Under the pieces are notes generated by a model, which was not told where the DNA came from, ran no database searches, and saw only the letters and a program-made list of their open reading frames with translations. A DNA stretch of 15,178 nt from Phycisphaerae bacterium. GTDB lineage: Bacteria; Planctomycetota; Phycisphaerae; Phycisphaerales; SM1A02. Location: assembly GCA_016873375.1 (NCBI GenBank), contig VGXJ01000014.1:1-15178 (forward strand), read 5' to 3'. Positions 1 through 7,194 of the stretch are shown here, one piece after another; position 1 is the first letter of the stretch, and each line of letters begins with the position of its first letter. The position numbers were made by a program, and so were the translations under genes.

Positions 1-149
1 TGCTCGTGAGCCAAGGCAAGTACGCCGAGGCGCTCCCCTTGCTGCGTGCAGCGCAGCAGGTCAAGCCGCGCGAGAACATCCAGTCGTACCTGGACCAGGT
101 CGAGCGCGTGGCCAAGCAGCGCGGCGCAGCGGCTGGTGCGGGCAGCTGA
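1..149 (+). CDS. C-terminal end of a TPR-repeat protein (5' end outside window)
   Basis: The frame beginning at base 3 is open from the window edge and encodes 48 residues before TGA at 147-149. It reads LVSQGKYAEALPLLRAAQQ and then a second helix pair, which fits the last tetratricopeptide unit of a longer protein (the G-x-Y-x-E-A pattern of TPR helix A), followed by a short Ala/Gly tail. TPR units mediate protein-protein contacts; the rest of the protein, and so its function, lies outside the window. It converges with the methyltransferase gene, whose stop lies 27 bases away; I see no clear terminator in that gap. Its composition is GC-rich, unlike the polysaccharide genes that follow, so it probably belongs to the chromosomal background on the left of that block. 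Confidence 0.6.
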   Translation, partial: LVSQGKYAEALPLLRAAQQVKPRENIQSYLDQVERVAKQRGAAAGAGS

Positions 150-176
150 GGGTGGCTGACCGCGGATTGCAGCGAC

Positions 177-899
177 TCACGCAATGCGCTTGAACACGCG
201 AGTCCACCCAAGACGAGTCACCGACCTGTAGCCGTGGGCTTGCATGCTCTGCAGAATGGTCGACTCCTGATCATCTCTAAAATCCTCAACGAGAACGAAC
301 CAAGGTCGAAACCGATTCCAGTCGTTCGAGGCCAGGACCACCTCATCGTGTCCCTCGCAGTCAACGGACAGAACATCAATGACCTGGTTGGCAGGGCAAT
401 GCTCGCCAAGCACCTCATCGAGGCGGGCGGTCCTTACCTTGATCGACCCAATCGACTCAGGGCTGTCGGCTCGGTCCGACGCAGACCACCCCCACCCTCG
501 AAGCCCGTTGAAAGCGGGTTCACGGTACAGCATCAACTCCTGCTCGCCACTCCGATCAGAGATTGCAAGCTCCAGATTGATGTCACGTGGCCGCACTTTG
601 CGAAATCGCCTGATGACGTGCGGAACCGGGTCGATGTTGATGCCTCGCCACCCGCGCTTGCTCAACAGGGCAGTGTTCGAAAACCGAATTGGGTCATGCG
701 CTCCGACATCCACGAAGAAGCCCGCGTAGGACGGATCGGCGTATTGCGAAAGCAGAAATACATCCTCACCGTTCTGCGCAAATGACCATCGCGCGTATCG
801 ATACTCCGTCGGACTCAATCGGCGCCGACCGAGGCTGAGCAGCGACACCAGATAATCGAGCGGGTTGACGTTCATGCCCGGAGTGAGCATACGGGTCAT
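177..899 (-). CDS. FkbM family SAM-dependent methyltransferase
   Basis: The 240-residue product has the FkbM methyltransferase layout (Methyltransf_21 family). An N-terminal QNGEDVF segment (42-48) is followed by the SAM-binding loop FVDVGAHDP (62-70), an acidic strand end GINIDP (86-91) that should hold the ribose, and the family hallmark LSVDCEGHD (177-185). Members O-methylate sugars, glycolipids or polyketides; beside glycosyltransferases and a Wzy-like protein, a sugar or polysaccharide methylation role is the natural inference. The length is normal for a single-domain member. Possible starts are ATG at 899, 890 and 875 (residues 1, 4 and 9) and none has a strong ribosome binding site, so the N-terminus is uncertain by about 9 residues. 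The gene diverges from the glycosyltransferase that begins near 961. No signal peptide or membrane segment is seen, so it is probably cytoplasmic. Confidence 0.85.
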   Translation of the reverse strand: MTRMLTPGMNVNPLDYLVSLLSLGRRRLSPTEYRYARWSFAQNGEDVFLLSQYADPSYAGFFVDVGAHDPIRFSNTALLSKRGWRGINIDPVPHVIRRFRKVRPRDINLELAISDRSGEQELMLYREPAFNGLRGWGWSASDRADSPESIGSIKVRTARLDEVLGEHCPANQVIDVLSVDCEGHDEVVLASNDWNRFRPWFVLVEDFRDDQESTILQSMQAHGYRSVTRLGWTRVFKRIA

Positions 900-900
900 C

Positions 901-916
901 GCGCGCTTTCGCGCGC
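901..916. repeat. GC hairpin between the divergent methyltransferase and glycosyltransferase genes
   Basis: GCGCGCTTTCGCGCGC forms a perfect 6-bp stem with a 4-base loop, placed just upstream of the methyltransferase ATG (899) and about 45 bases before the likely glycosyltransferase start (961). It could be a regulatory hairpin in the methyltransferase leader or a protein site shared by both promoters. No clear -10/-35 pair was found next to it. The symmetry is plainly in the sequence; any role is inference. Confidence 0.35.
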
Positions 917-960
917 AACCTAGGCCCAGCTCGGAACGAGTCCGAGGCTACAGTTCACTG

Positions 961-1917
961 GTGCACCCCGAGAGCGCACCCATTCTCATTCTGGCGTTCA
1001 ATCGAGTTGAGCCTCTGCAACGGCTGCTCGAGGCCCTCAAGTCCTGTCGTCCTCGGCAACTGTTCGTCGCCGCCGACGGACCGAGGAATGAGCACACTCA
1101 TCCGCAGGATTCCGCCCGCTGCGAGGCAGTACGAAGGCTTCTGAGCGACCCGCCGTGGCCTTGCGAGGTCCAAACACGGTTCTTGGAACGCAATGAGGGC
1201 TGCGGCCGAGCCGTCTCCGGTGCCATAGGCTGGTTCTTCGACCATGTCCCCGCCGGCATCATCCTTGAGGATGATTGCATTCCCGCGCCCGGCTTCATCC
1301 CGTTCGCCACGCGCTCGCTACGAGCCTTTGCCGGGGATGACCGTGTCATGAGCGTGCTTGGCAGCCGGTGCGCCCCATCAGCGCGTCCCGGCGCGCCGTC
1401 GCACACGCTGAGTCGCTTCTTCAATGTCTGGGGCTGGGCAAGTTGGAAGCGCGCCTGGAGCCACTATCGCTTCGACATCTCTTGGTGGCAGACGGCCGCA
1501 AATGACCCCCAACTGATGCTTCCGGGGCTCGATAGTCGATCTGCGCACTACTGGTCTCGTCGTTTTTTGCATGTGGCGAGGCAGCGACACCCAACGACCT
1601 GGGACCACCAGTGGACTTTGGCGCACTTCTTGCGCGATGCACGATGTGTCCTCCCGCCGGTGAACCTGATCAACAACATCGGCGATGGGATTGATGCAAC
1701 GCATGTCGCCCGGCCATCGCCATGGTGCAATCGTCTCACTTGTGCGTCGGTCGACGCATTTATCGATCTGCAGCGTGCGGAGGATGATCCCCGGGCTGAC
1801 GCACACTACGAGACGTGGGTCAACAACCACAGGCCTTGGGTGCTTCGGAAGGCATGGCAATGGATCAACCGCTGGCAAGTCGGGTCAGCGAAGTTCCGGC
1901 GCGGTGGAATCGACTGA
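961..1917 (+). CDS. Glycosyltransferase, GT2-like (GT-A fold) with WGWASW motif
   Basis: From the GTG at 961 the product is 318 residues. It opens with a GT-A nucleotide-sugar strand (APILILAFNR), then FVAADGPR, a RNEGCGRA segment, and the LEDDCIP acidic motif (residues 102-108), which should bind the metal and sugar-nucleotide. Next comes FFNVWGWASWKRAW (153-166), a signature of a glycosyltransferase-2-like group found in capsule and O-antigen loci. Expected role: transfer of a sugar from a nucleotide donor to a growing surface glycan at the cytoplasmic face of the membrane; donor and acceptor cannot be told. The frame is open upstream to a TTG at 865, but that start would run inside the divergent methyltransferase gene and add 32 residues without family resemblance, so 961 is preferred. 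Its 3' end overlaps the 3' end of the convergent ligase gene by 33 bases. Confidence 0.8.
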   Translation: MHPESAPILILAFNRVEPLQRLLEALKSCRPRQLFVAADGPRNEHTHPQDSARCEAVRRLLSDPPWPCEVQTRFLERNEGCGRAVSGAIGWFFDHVPAGIILEDDCIPAPGFIPFATRSLRAFAGDDRVMSVLGSRCAPSARPGAPSHTLSRFFNVWGWASWKRAWSHYRFDISWWQTAANDPQLMLPGLDSRSAHYWSRRFLHVARQRHPTTWDHQWTLAHFLRDARCVLPPVNLINNIGDGIDATHVARPSPWCNRLTCASVDAFIDLQRAEDDPRADAHYETWVNNHRPWVLRKAWQWINRWQVGSAKFRRGGID

Positions 1918-3204
1918 ACATAGCCCGATCAGGATGGTGAACATGGCCGCCGACGATCGTGTCAAGAGCGCGCCCTCGGTGAGACTCATGATCGCAATAG
2001 CCAGCCCAACGACTATGAGCAACGCACCTGATGCAGTATCGCGGCGATTCCACGCGAGATTTCCGACCGCCGCCGCAAATCCAATGAGCAGCGCAACACC
2101 AATCAGTCCCTGCTCGTACATCATCTGTATCAGGATGCTGTGCGCATGATTCAGCGATTCTGCTCCTGGATTGATGCTCGTCACGATCGTGAGGCGTGGC
2201 TTCTTCTCCGTCATCGCAGCTTGAAAGTCACGCGGCCAACTCAATGCTCCATGTCCAACGAAGACATGGGAACATGCTGTCATCGTCCAATCCCATAGAG
2301 CAAGCCTGGAACTCAGCGTCTTGTCCAACCGGTCGGCAATGCTTCGTGTGACCGCCGACGTGTCGGTCAGGGAGGGCAGGTACGCCAGAGCCTTTTTGCC
2401 CACTGGCGTAAACCCAAGAGCACCCGCAATCACGACGAATACAACGGCCAGCGGCATGATTGTTCGAAGGGTGTGACGTATCGATCGTCGTGTCAGGGCG
2501 AATCCGAGCAGCGAGCCGCTGAGTACGGCCACGACACCAGTGCGTGAGCCCGCCACAGCGGCACCAGCAAACCAAGTGGGGATCTTCAGACACCAGTGTG
2601 ACCAGCTTCTCACTGCTTTCCAATCAAAAGCACCTGAGAATGCCACGCATCCCAGCATGACAAGCCCAAGTACTGTCTTTGACGGGTGATCGGGAATAAT
2701 CAGCGATGGCACAGGTATGCCCAGCCAAGCCGCGACAAGGATCACCGACCAGATTGCACCGGGCCAGAACAGAATTCTCGCCATGGCCTCGCGCGTCAGT
2801 CCAGCGTGAACCACGAAGATTGGCACGATCATGATGCGCGCGTACACCTTTCCCTCCGCACCGTCTGGCGACCAAGCCATGGATAGAAACGCCCAGAAAA
2901 GGACAGCTGCGTAGGTCACCACCACGAACCGCAGACGCGGATGGACCGACAGCATCCCCACGAATGCCCTGCATCGGACCAGCGCCACCGCCGCAAGCAC
3001 GGCGTAGGCCGCCCCCTCGAGCGGAGGCGCGAGCAACGCGCCAACAATCCACACAGTTGCAGCCCAAAGGTGCAAGCCGGGCAAGAGATTGTTCAATCGA
3101 TTCACTGAATGCTGCACTGATTGAAACCGTACGAAAGCTTGCGATCGTGGTGTCTTTGTTGGATTGACGCCGCCTCGGCTCCCATCATGGAGGAGATTTC
3201 CCAC
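1885..3204 (-). CDS. O-antigen ligase / Wzy-type polymerase family membrane protein
   Basis: A 439-residue polytopic membrane protein with about ten hydrophobic segments (roughly 44-62, 65-77, 92-110, 124-134, 146-162, 178-193, 209-235, 249-265, 362-382, 393-412). Three marks of the O-antigen ligase family are present: the GSRTG turn (219-223), RLALWDWTMTAC followed by FVGHG (300-319), and NHAHSILIQMMYEQGLIG (352-369), the large-loop H-x-H...E-x-G-x-x-G motif. Family members join or polymerise undecaprenyl-linked glycans on the periplasmic side; which of the two this one does cannot be read from sequence. Start: GTG 3204 opens the frame, but the first ~35 residues are polar and no Shine-Dalgarno is visible, so a later GTG/TTG (around residues 30-40) is possible. 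The gene is convergent with the glycosyltransferase on its left and divergent from the truncated one on its right. Confidence 0.85.
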   Translation of the reverse strand: MGNLLHDGSRGGVNPTKTPRSQAFVRFQSVQHSVNRLNNLLPGLHLWAATVWIVGALLAPPLEGAAYAVLAAVALVRCRAFVGMLSVHPRLRFVVVTYAAVLFWAFLSMAWSPDGAEGKVYARIMIVPIFVVHAGLTREAMARILFWPGAIWSVILVAAWLGIPVPSLIIPDHPSKTVLGLVMLGCVAFSGAFDWKAVRSWSHWCLKIPTWFAGAAVAGSRTGVVAVLSGSLLGFALTRRSIRHTLRTIMPLAVVFVVIAGALGFTPVGKKALAYLPSLTDTSAVTRSIADRLDKTLSSRLALWDWTMTACSHVFVGHGALSWPRDFQAAMTEKKPRLTIVTSINPGAESLNHAHSILIQMMYEQGLIGVALLIGFAAAVGNLAWNRRDTASGALLIVVGLAIAIMSLTEGALLTRSSAAMFTILIGLCSVDSTAPELR

Positions 3205-3213
3205 TACCTAGGA

Positions 3214-3231
3214 ACAGCTTTCCAGAGCTGT
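3214..3231. promoter_or_regulatory. Inverted repeat in the divergent gap before the ligase and truncated glycosyltransferase
   Basis: ACAGCT, six bases, AGCTGT: a perfect 6-6-6 inverted repeat in the 44-base gap between the two divergent starts (3204 and 3249). Its position suits an operator or a small leader hairpin affecting either gene. No convincing -10/-35 pair was recognised around it, so its role is conjecture. Confidence 0.3.
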
Positions 3232-3248
3232 ACTACTGTCACGACCCT

Positions 3249-3536
3249 GTGCCGACAAACCTACGAGGAGACTTCACGATTTGCCTTACGATGGGGCGTA
3301 GGCCCGCTCTCCTGGCCCGGACCCTGGCGAGCCTAGCAAACTTCGGCGGCGTGCGCTTTGTTGCAGTCAACGACTTCGGGGACGCTGAGTCGAATCAGGT
3401 GCTCCTGGCTCACATTCCCCAAGCGACCATCGTCGCACATTCAAGCAGGCAGGGACATCATGCCGCGGTAGACGCGATGTACCGAACAGTGGAAACCAAG
3501 TACATCCTCCATCTTGAGGACGATTGGGAGTTCTCC
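3249..3536 (+). pseudogene. 5' fragment of a GT2-like glycosyltransferase, cut at a sequence junction
   Basis: From GTG 3249 the first ~96 codons encode the start of a GT-A glycosyltransferase: FTICLTMGRRPALLARTLAS, a FVAVNDFGD strand, VAHSSRQGHHAAVDAMY, and KYILHLEDDWEF (about residues 84-95), which carries the metal-binding acidic motif and is normally followed by 150-200 more residues. Here the family-like sequence stops right after the motif. The frame stays open to 3995, but that downstream part is Arg/Ala-rich and is simply the reverse side of the TPR and icd-linked gene on the other strand, so it is not a real C-terminal domain. The acceptor half is missing and the fragment should be inactive if the sequence is correct. 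It belongs by composition and function to the polysaccharide block. Either the gene was cut by recombination or the contig is misjoined here. Confidence 0.75.
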
Positions 3537-3540
3537 GGCG
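3533..3540. other. Junction between low-GC polysaccharide block and high-GC background
   Basis: Two genes on opposite strands both lose their 3' parts here: the glycosyltransferase coming from the left and the TPR gene coming from the right. Counting bases by hand, 3361-3540 is 102/180 G+C (57%) and 3541-3720 is 130/180 (72%). The exact breakpoint cannot be placed to the base; the last clearly glycosyltransferase codon is TTC 3531-3533. No insertion sequence ends, target duplication, tRNA or integrase were seen at the site. A deletion/inversion breakpoint and an assembly chimera both fit. Confidence 0.7.
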
Positions 3541-3659
3541 GCCGGATCGCTCCGTCCAAGCAGGCGAGCCTGCAACAGCGCCGCGCGCGGATCGTGTGCC
3601 CACGCCGGGCCAGCCGAGGCGAGCCACGACCGCAGTTCATCGTGCCGATGCGCGAATCA
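3537..3659 (-). pseudogene. In-frame continuation of the TPR gene beyond an internal TGA, cut at the junction
   Basis: Downstream of the TGA at 3657-3659 the same frame stays open for about 40 codons and reads like more of the same helical-repeat protein: FAHRHDELRSWL, then AHDPRAALLQARLLGRSD. This resembles the continuation seen in TPR proteins (a D-P-R-A-A-L-L-x-A-R-L-L helix). The reading then runs into the antisense of the glycosyltransferase fragment. The TGA may therefore be a nonsense mutation or a sequencing error rather than the natural end. TGA is used as an ordinary stop in neighbouring genes, so recoding is unlikely. Confidence 0.5.
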
Positions 3660-4007
3660 GAAGAGCTCACCGAGCGCCACGCTGGCCTCGACGGCTTGCA
3701 GCGAGCGGCCGGTCGCCACCGCGCGCAAGCGATCGGCAGCCTGATCGATGCGCCCGAGCCGCTGGTGCACGAGCCCACGCAGCAGCGCAACCTGCGGATC
3801 AGACGCAGCGAACGCATCGAGCCGTTCGAGTGCTTCATCGGCTTCGGCGATCCAGCCCAAGTGCAGCTTCGCGCGCGCCACGCCCAGCCATGCCTGCAGC
3901 ATGCGCGGGTTCTTCGCAGCGAGCGGCTCGGCCACCGCCAACGCGTCAAGCGCTCGCCCCTCTCGGAGCAGGCGCTCGATCGCGGCGACTGGTGACTCTG
4001 GTGCCAC
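3657..4007 (-). CDS. TPR-repeat protein, probably truncated
   Basis: GTG 4007 opens a 116-residue frame made of helical repeats: REGRALDALAVAEPLAAKNP, AWLGVARAKLHLGWIAEADEA and LLRGLVHQRLGRIDQAADRL, with TPR spacing (small residue, Gly, Ala-x-x-x-Leu positions). It starts 4 bases after the icd stop on the same strand, so it is probably cotranscribed and translationally coupled with icd. Such N-terminal TPR arrays often head longer proteins, including TPR-sulfotransferases; the expected C-terminal domain is absent because the gene meets an in-frame TGA at 3657 and then the junction near 3537. No signal peptide is seen. The product as it stands would be about four helical pairs with no catalytic part. 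Confidence 0.6.
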   Translation of the reverse strand: MAPESPVAAIERLLREGRALDALAVAEPLAAKNPRMLQAWLGVARAKLHLGWIAEADEALERLDAFAASDPQVALLRGLVHQRLGRIDQAADRLRAVATGRSLQAVEASVALGELF

Positions 4008-4011
4008 GGGC

Positions 4012-6252
<2,241 letters not shown>

Positions 6253-6258
6253 GGGTGG

Positions 6259-6266
6259 TCTTTCCT
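6259..6266 (-). promoter_or_regulatory. Ribosome binding site of icd
   Basis: AGGAAAGA on the minus strand, six bases (CCACCC) before ATG 6252. It is the clearest Shine-Dalgarno in the window and fixes the icd start. Confidence 0.7.
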
Positions 6267-6315
6267 GCGGCGCGGCCTGCGCTGGGCTACGGAGTGTACG
6301 AGGCGCGAGGCCTTC

Positions 6316-6340
6316 TTGACATCATGAAGATCGCATGAAG
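6316..6340. promoter_or_regulatory. Direct repeat and TTGACA in the divergent icd/lipoprotein region
   Basis: Within the 148-base divergent region (6253-6400), CATGAAG occurs at 6323-6329 and again at 6334-6340, an 11-bp period or about one helical turn, as expected for a tandem operator read from one DNA face. A perfect TTGACA lies at 6316-6321 on the plus strand, but no good -10 follows at 16-18 bases, so a sigma-70 promoter is not established. The rest of the region holds the two ribosome binding sites and nothing else I recognise. Confidence 0.35.
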
Positions 6341-6389
6341 CCCAGCAGCCACGATGCTGGCCATCCCGCGGCCGCAGGCTGCATTTTCT

Positions 6390-6393
6390 AGGA
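6390..6393 (+). promoter_or_regulatory. Ribosome binding site of the lipoprotein gene
   Basis: AGGA seven bases before ATG 6401 (AGGATGGAGCG-ATG). It supports this start, which also gives a good export signal. Confidence 0.5.
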
Positions 6394-6400
6394 TGGAGCG

Positions 6401-6895
6401 ATGACCCGTGTCCTCTTCGCGCTCGCTGTCGTTGTGCTCTCCACCGCCTGCTCGAGCCTGGACAAGGCCGACCAAATCCGCGCCCGTAACGAGAAGCTGC
6501 CGGTCATCATCACGGCCGCCAACATCAGCGTGCCCAACGCGATCGACGGCGTCACGTTCCTGGTGTCGTGGGCGAACACATCGACCAAGACGATCAAGTA
6601 CGTGAAGTTCGAGGCCCAGCCGTACAACGCCGTCGGCGATCCGGTCCGCTGCGACGTGCGCAAGGCCGGCCGCCGCGAGTTCACCTGCACGGGGCCGTTC
6701 AACCCGGGCAATCCCGATGGCAGCATCTTCGATGGCTTCAAGTTCCGACACGCTTGGTACAACGGCTCGATCCGCTGCGTGGAGATCGTGGCGTGCGAAG
6801 TGATCTACATGGACAATTCCAGCGAGATCTTCCAGGAAACGGACCTGCCCAGCCTCTTCGCGGCGGGCATGGAAGCCAAGTGCGTGGTCAAATGA
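6401..6895 (+). CDS. Small predicted lipoprotein of unknown function
   Basis: A 164-residue protein with a type II signal peptide: MTR, a hydrophobic run VLFALAVVVL, then STAC with Cys17 as the likely lipidated residue (Ser at -3 is permitted but not ideal for a lipobox). The mature part looks like a single beta-rich domain: VTFLVSWANTSTKTIKYVKF (about 51-70), AQPYNAVGDPVRC, TCTGPFNPG, HAWYNGSIRCVEIVACEVIYMDNS. This pattern, a strand pair with 'T-x-K-T-I-K-Y' followed by 'W-Y-N-x-x-I', recalls small conserved exported domains of unknown function. Five cysteines in the mature part (after Cys17) may form disulfides. The gene overlaps the next one by ATGA, so the two are translationally coupled. 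No function is assigned. Confidence 0.8.
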   Translation: MTRVLFALAVVVLSTACSSLDKADQIRARNEKLPVIITAANISVPNAIDGVTFLVSWANTSTKTIKYVKFEAQPYNAVGDPVRCDVRKAGRREFTCTGPFNPGNPDGSIFDGFKFRHAWYNGSIRCVEIVACEVIYMDNSSEIFQETDLPSLFAAGMEAKCVVK

Positions 6896-7170
6896 GCGGC
6901 ATGACCCCCGCCACCGCCGCCGCCTTCAAGGGCCTTCACGCCGCGTCGCTCGCCCCCGCCGCGCTCGATCTCAAGACCAAGGAACTTATCGCGCTCGCCT
7001 GCGGCATCAGCCGTCTGTGCGATGGCTGCATCGTGCACCACACGAAGGCCGCCAAGGCTGCCGGCGCCACGCTCGCCGAGATCCAGGACACGCTCGATGT
7101 GTGTGTACTCATGGGCGGCGGCCCTGCGACCGTCTATGGCAAGAAGGCGCTCGACACGTACAACGCCTAA
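6892..7170 (+). CDS. AhpD-like / carboxymuconolactone decarboxylase family protein
   Basis: The ATG at 6892 overlaps the lipoprotein stop (ATGA) and gives 92 residues; ATG 6901 is a less likely alternative. The core matches the AhpD fold motif: Glu31, Cys43-Asp-Gly-Cys46 and His50, the same spacing as Glu118, Cys130/Cys133 and His137 in mycobacterial AhpD. In that enzyme these residues make a redox-active thiol pair that reduces peroxides or alkyl hydroperoxidase partners. The short length means one core domain of an oligomeric protein. The frame is open further upstream (to 6568), but that stretch is out of frame with, and inside, the lipoprotein gene and has no family resemblance. Cytoplasmic, with no signal peptide. 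The peroxide-defence role is inferred from the family; the physiological substrate is unknown, as is its link to the lipoprotein. Confidence 0.85.
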   Translation: MSGMTPATAAAFKGLHAASLAPAALDLKTKELIALACGISRLCDGCIVHHTKAAKAAGATLAEIQDTLDVCVLMGGGPATVYGKKALDTYNA

Positions 7171-7194
7171 GCGTTCCGATCAGTCCGGGATCGG
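7162..7194. terminator. Two tandem stem-loops at a convergent gene junction
   Basis: AACGC-CTAA-GCGTT (7162-7175) is followed at once by CCGATC-AGTCCGG-GATCGG (7176-7194). They cover the stop codons of both convergent genes, which are only 9 bases apart. Neither stem has a T-tract on either strand, so intrinsic termination would be weak; they may protect 3' ends or act with Rho. Stems are perfect but short (5 and 6 bp). Confidence 0.35.

Noticed and set aside
3657..3659. TGA read through as an amino acid (recoding)
   Set aside because: icd, DUF1552, DUF1592, the sialidase and others all end at TGA, and no selenocysteine context was recognised; mutation or error is simpler.
3537..3995. C-terminal extension of the truncated glycosyltransferase frame
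   Set aside because: The residues after LEDDWEF are the antisense reading of the TPR gene and show no glycosyltransferase acceptor domain.
6316..6345. A sigma-70 promoter for the lipoprotein gene from TTGACA at 6316
   Set aside because: No acceptable -10 hexamer occurs 16-18 bases downstream; kept only as part of the regulatory region.
6568..6891. Upstream extension of the AhpD-like frame
   Set aside because: It lies inside the lipoprotein gene in another frame, is Arg/Gln-rich, and the ATGA overlap at 6892 gives a natural start.
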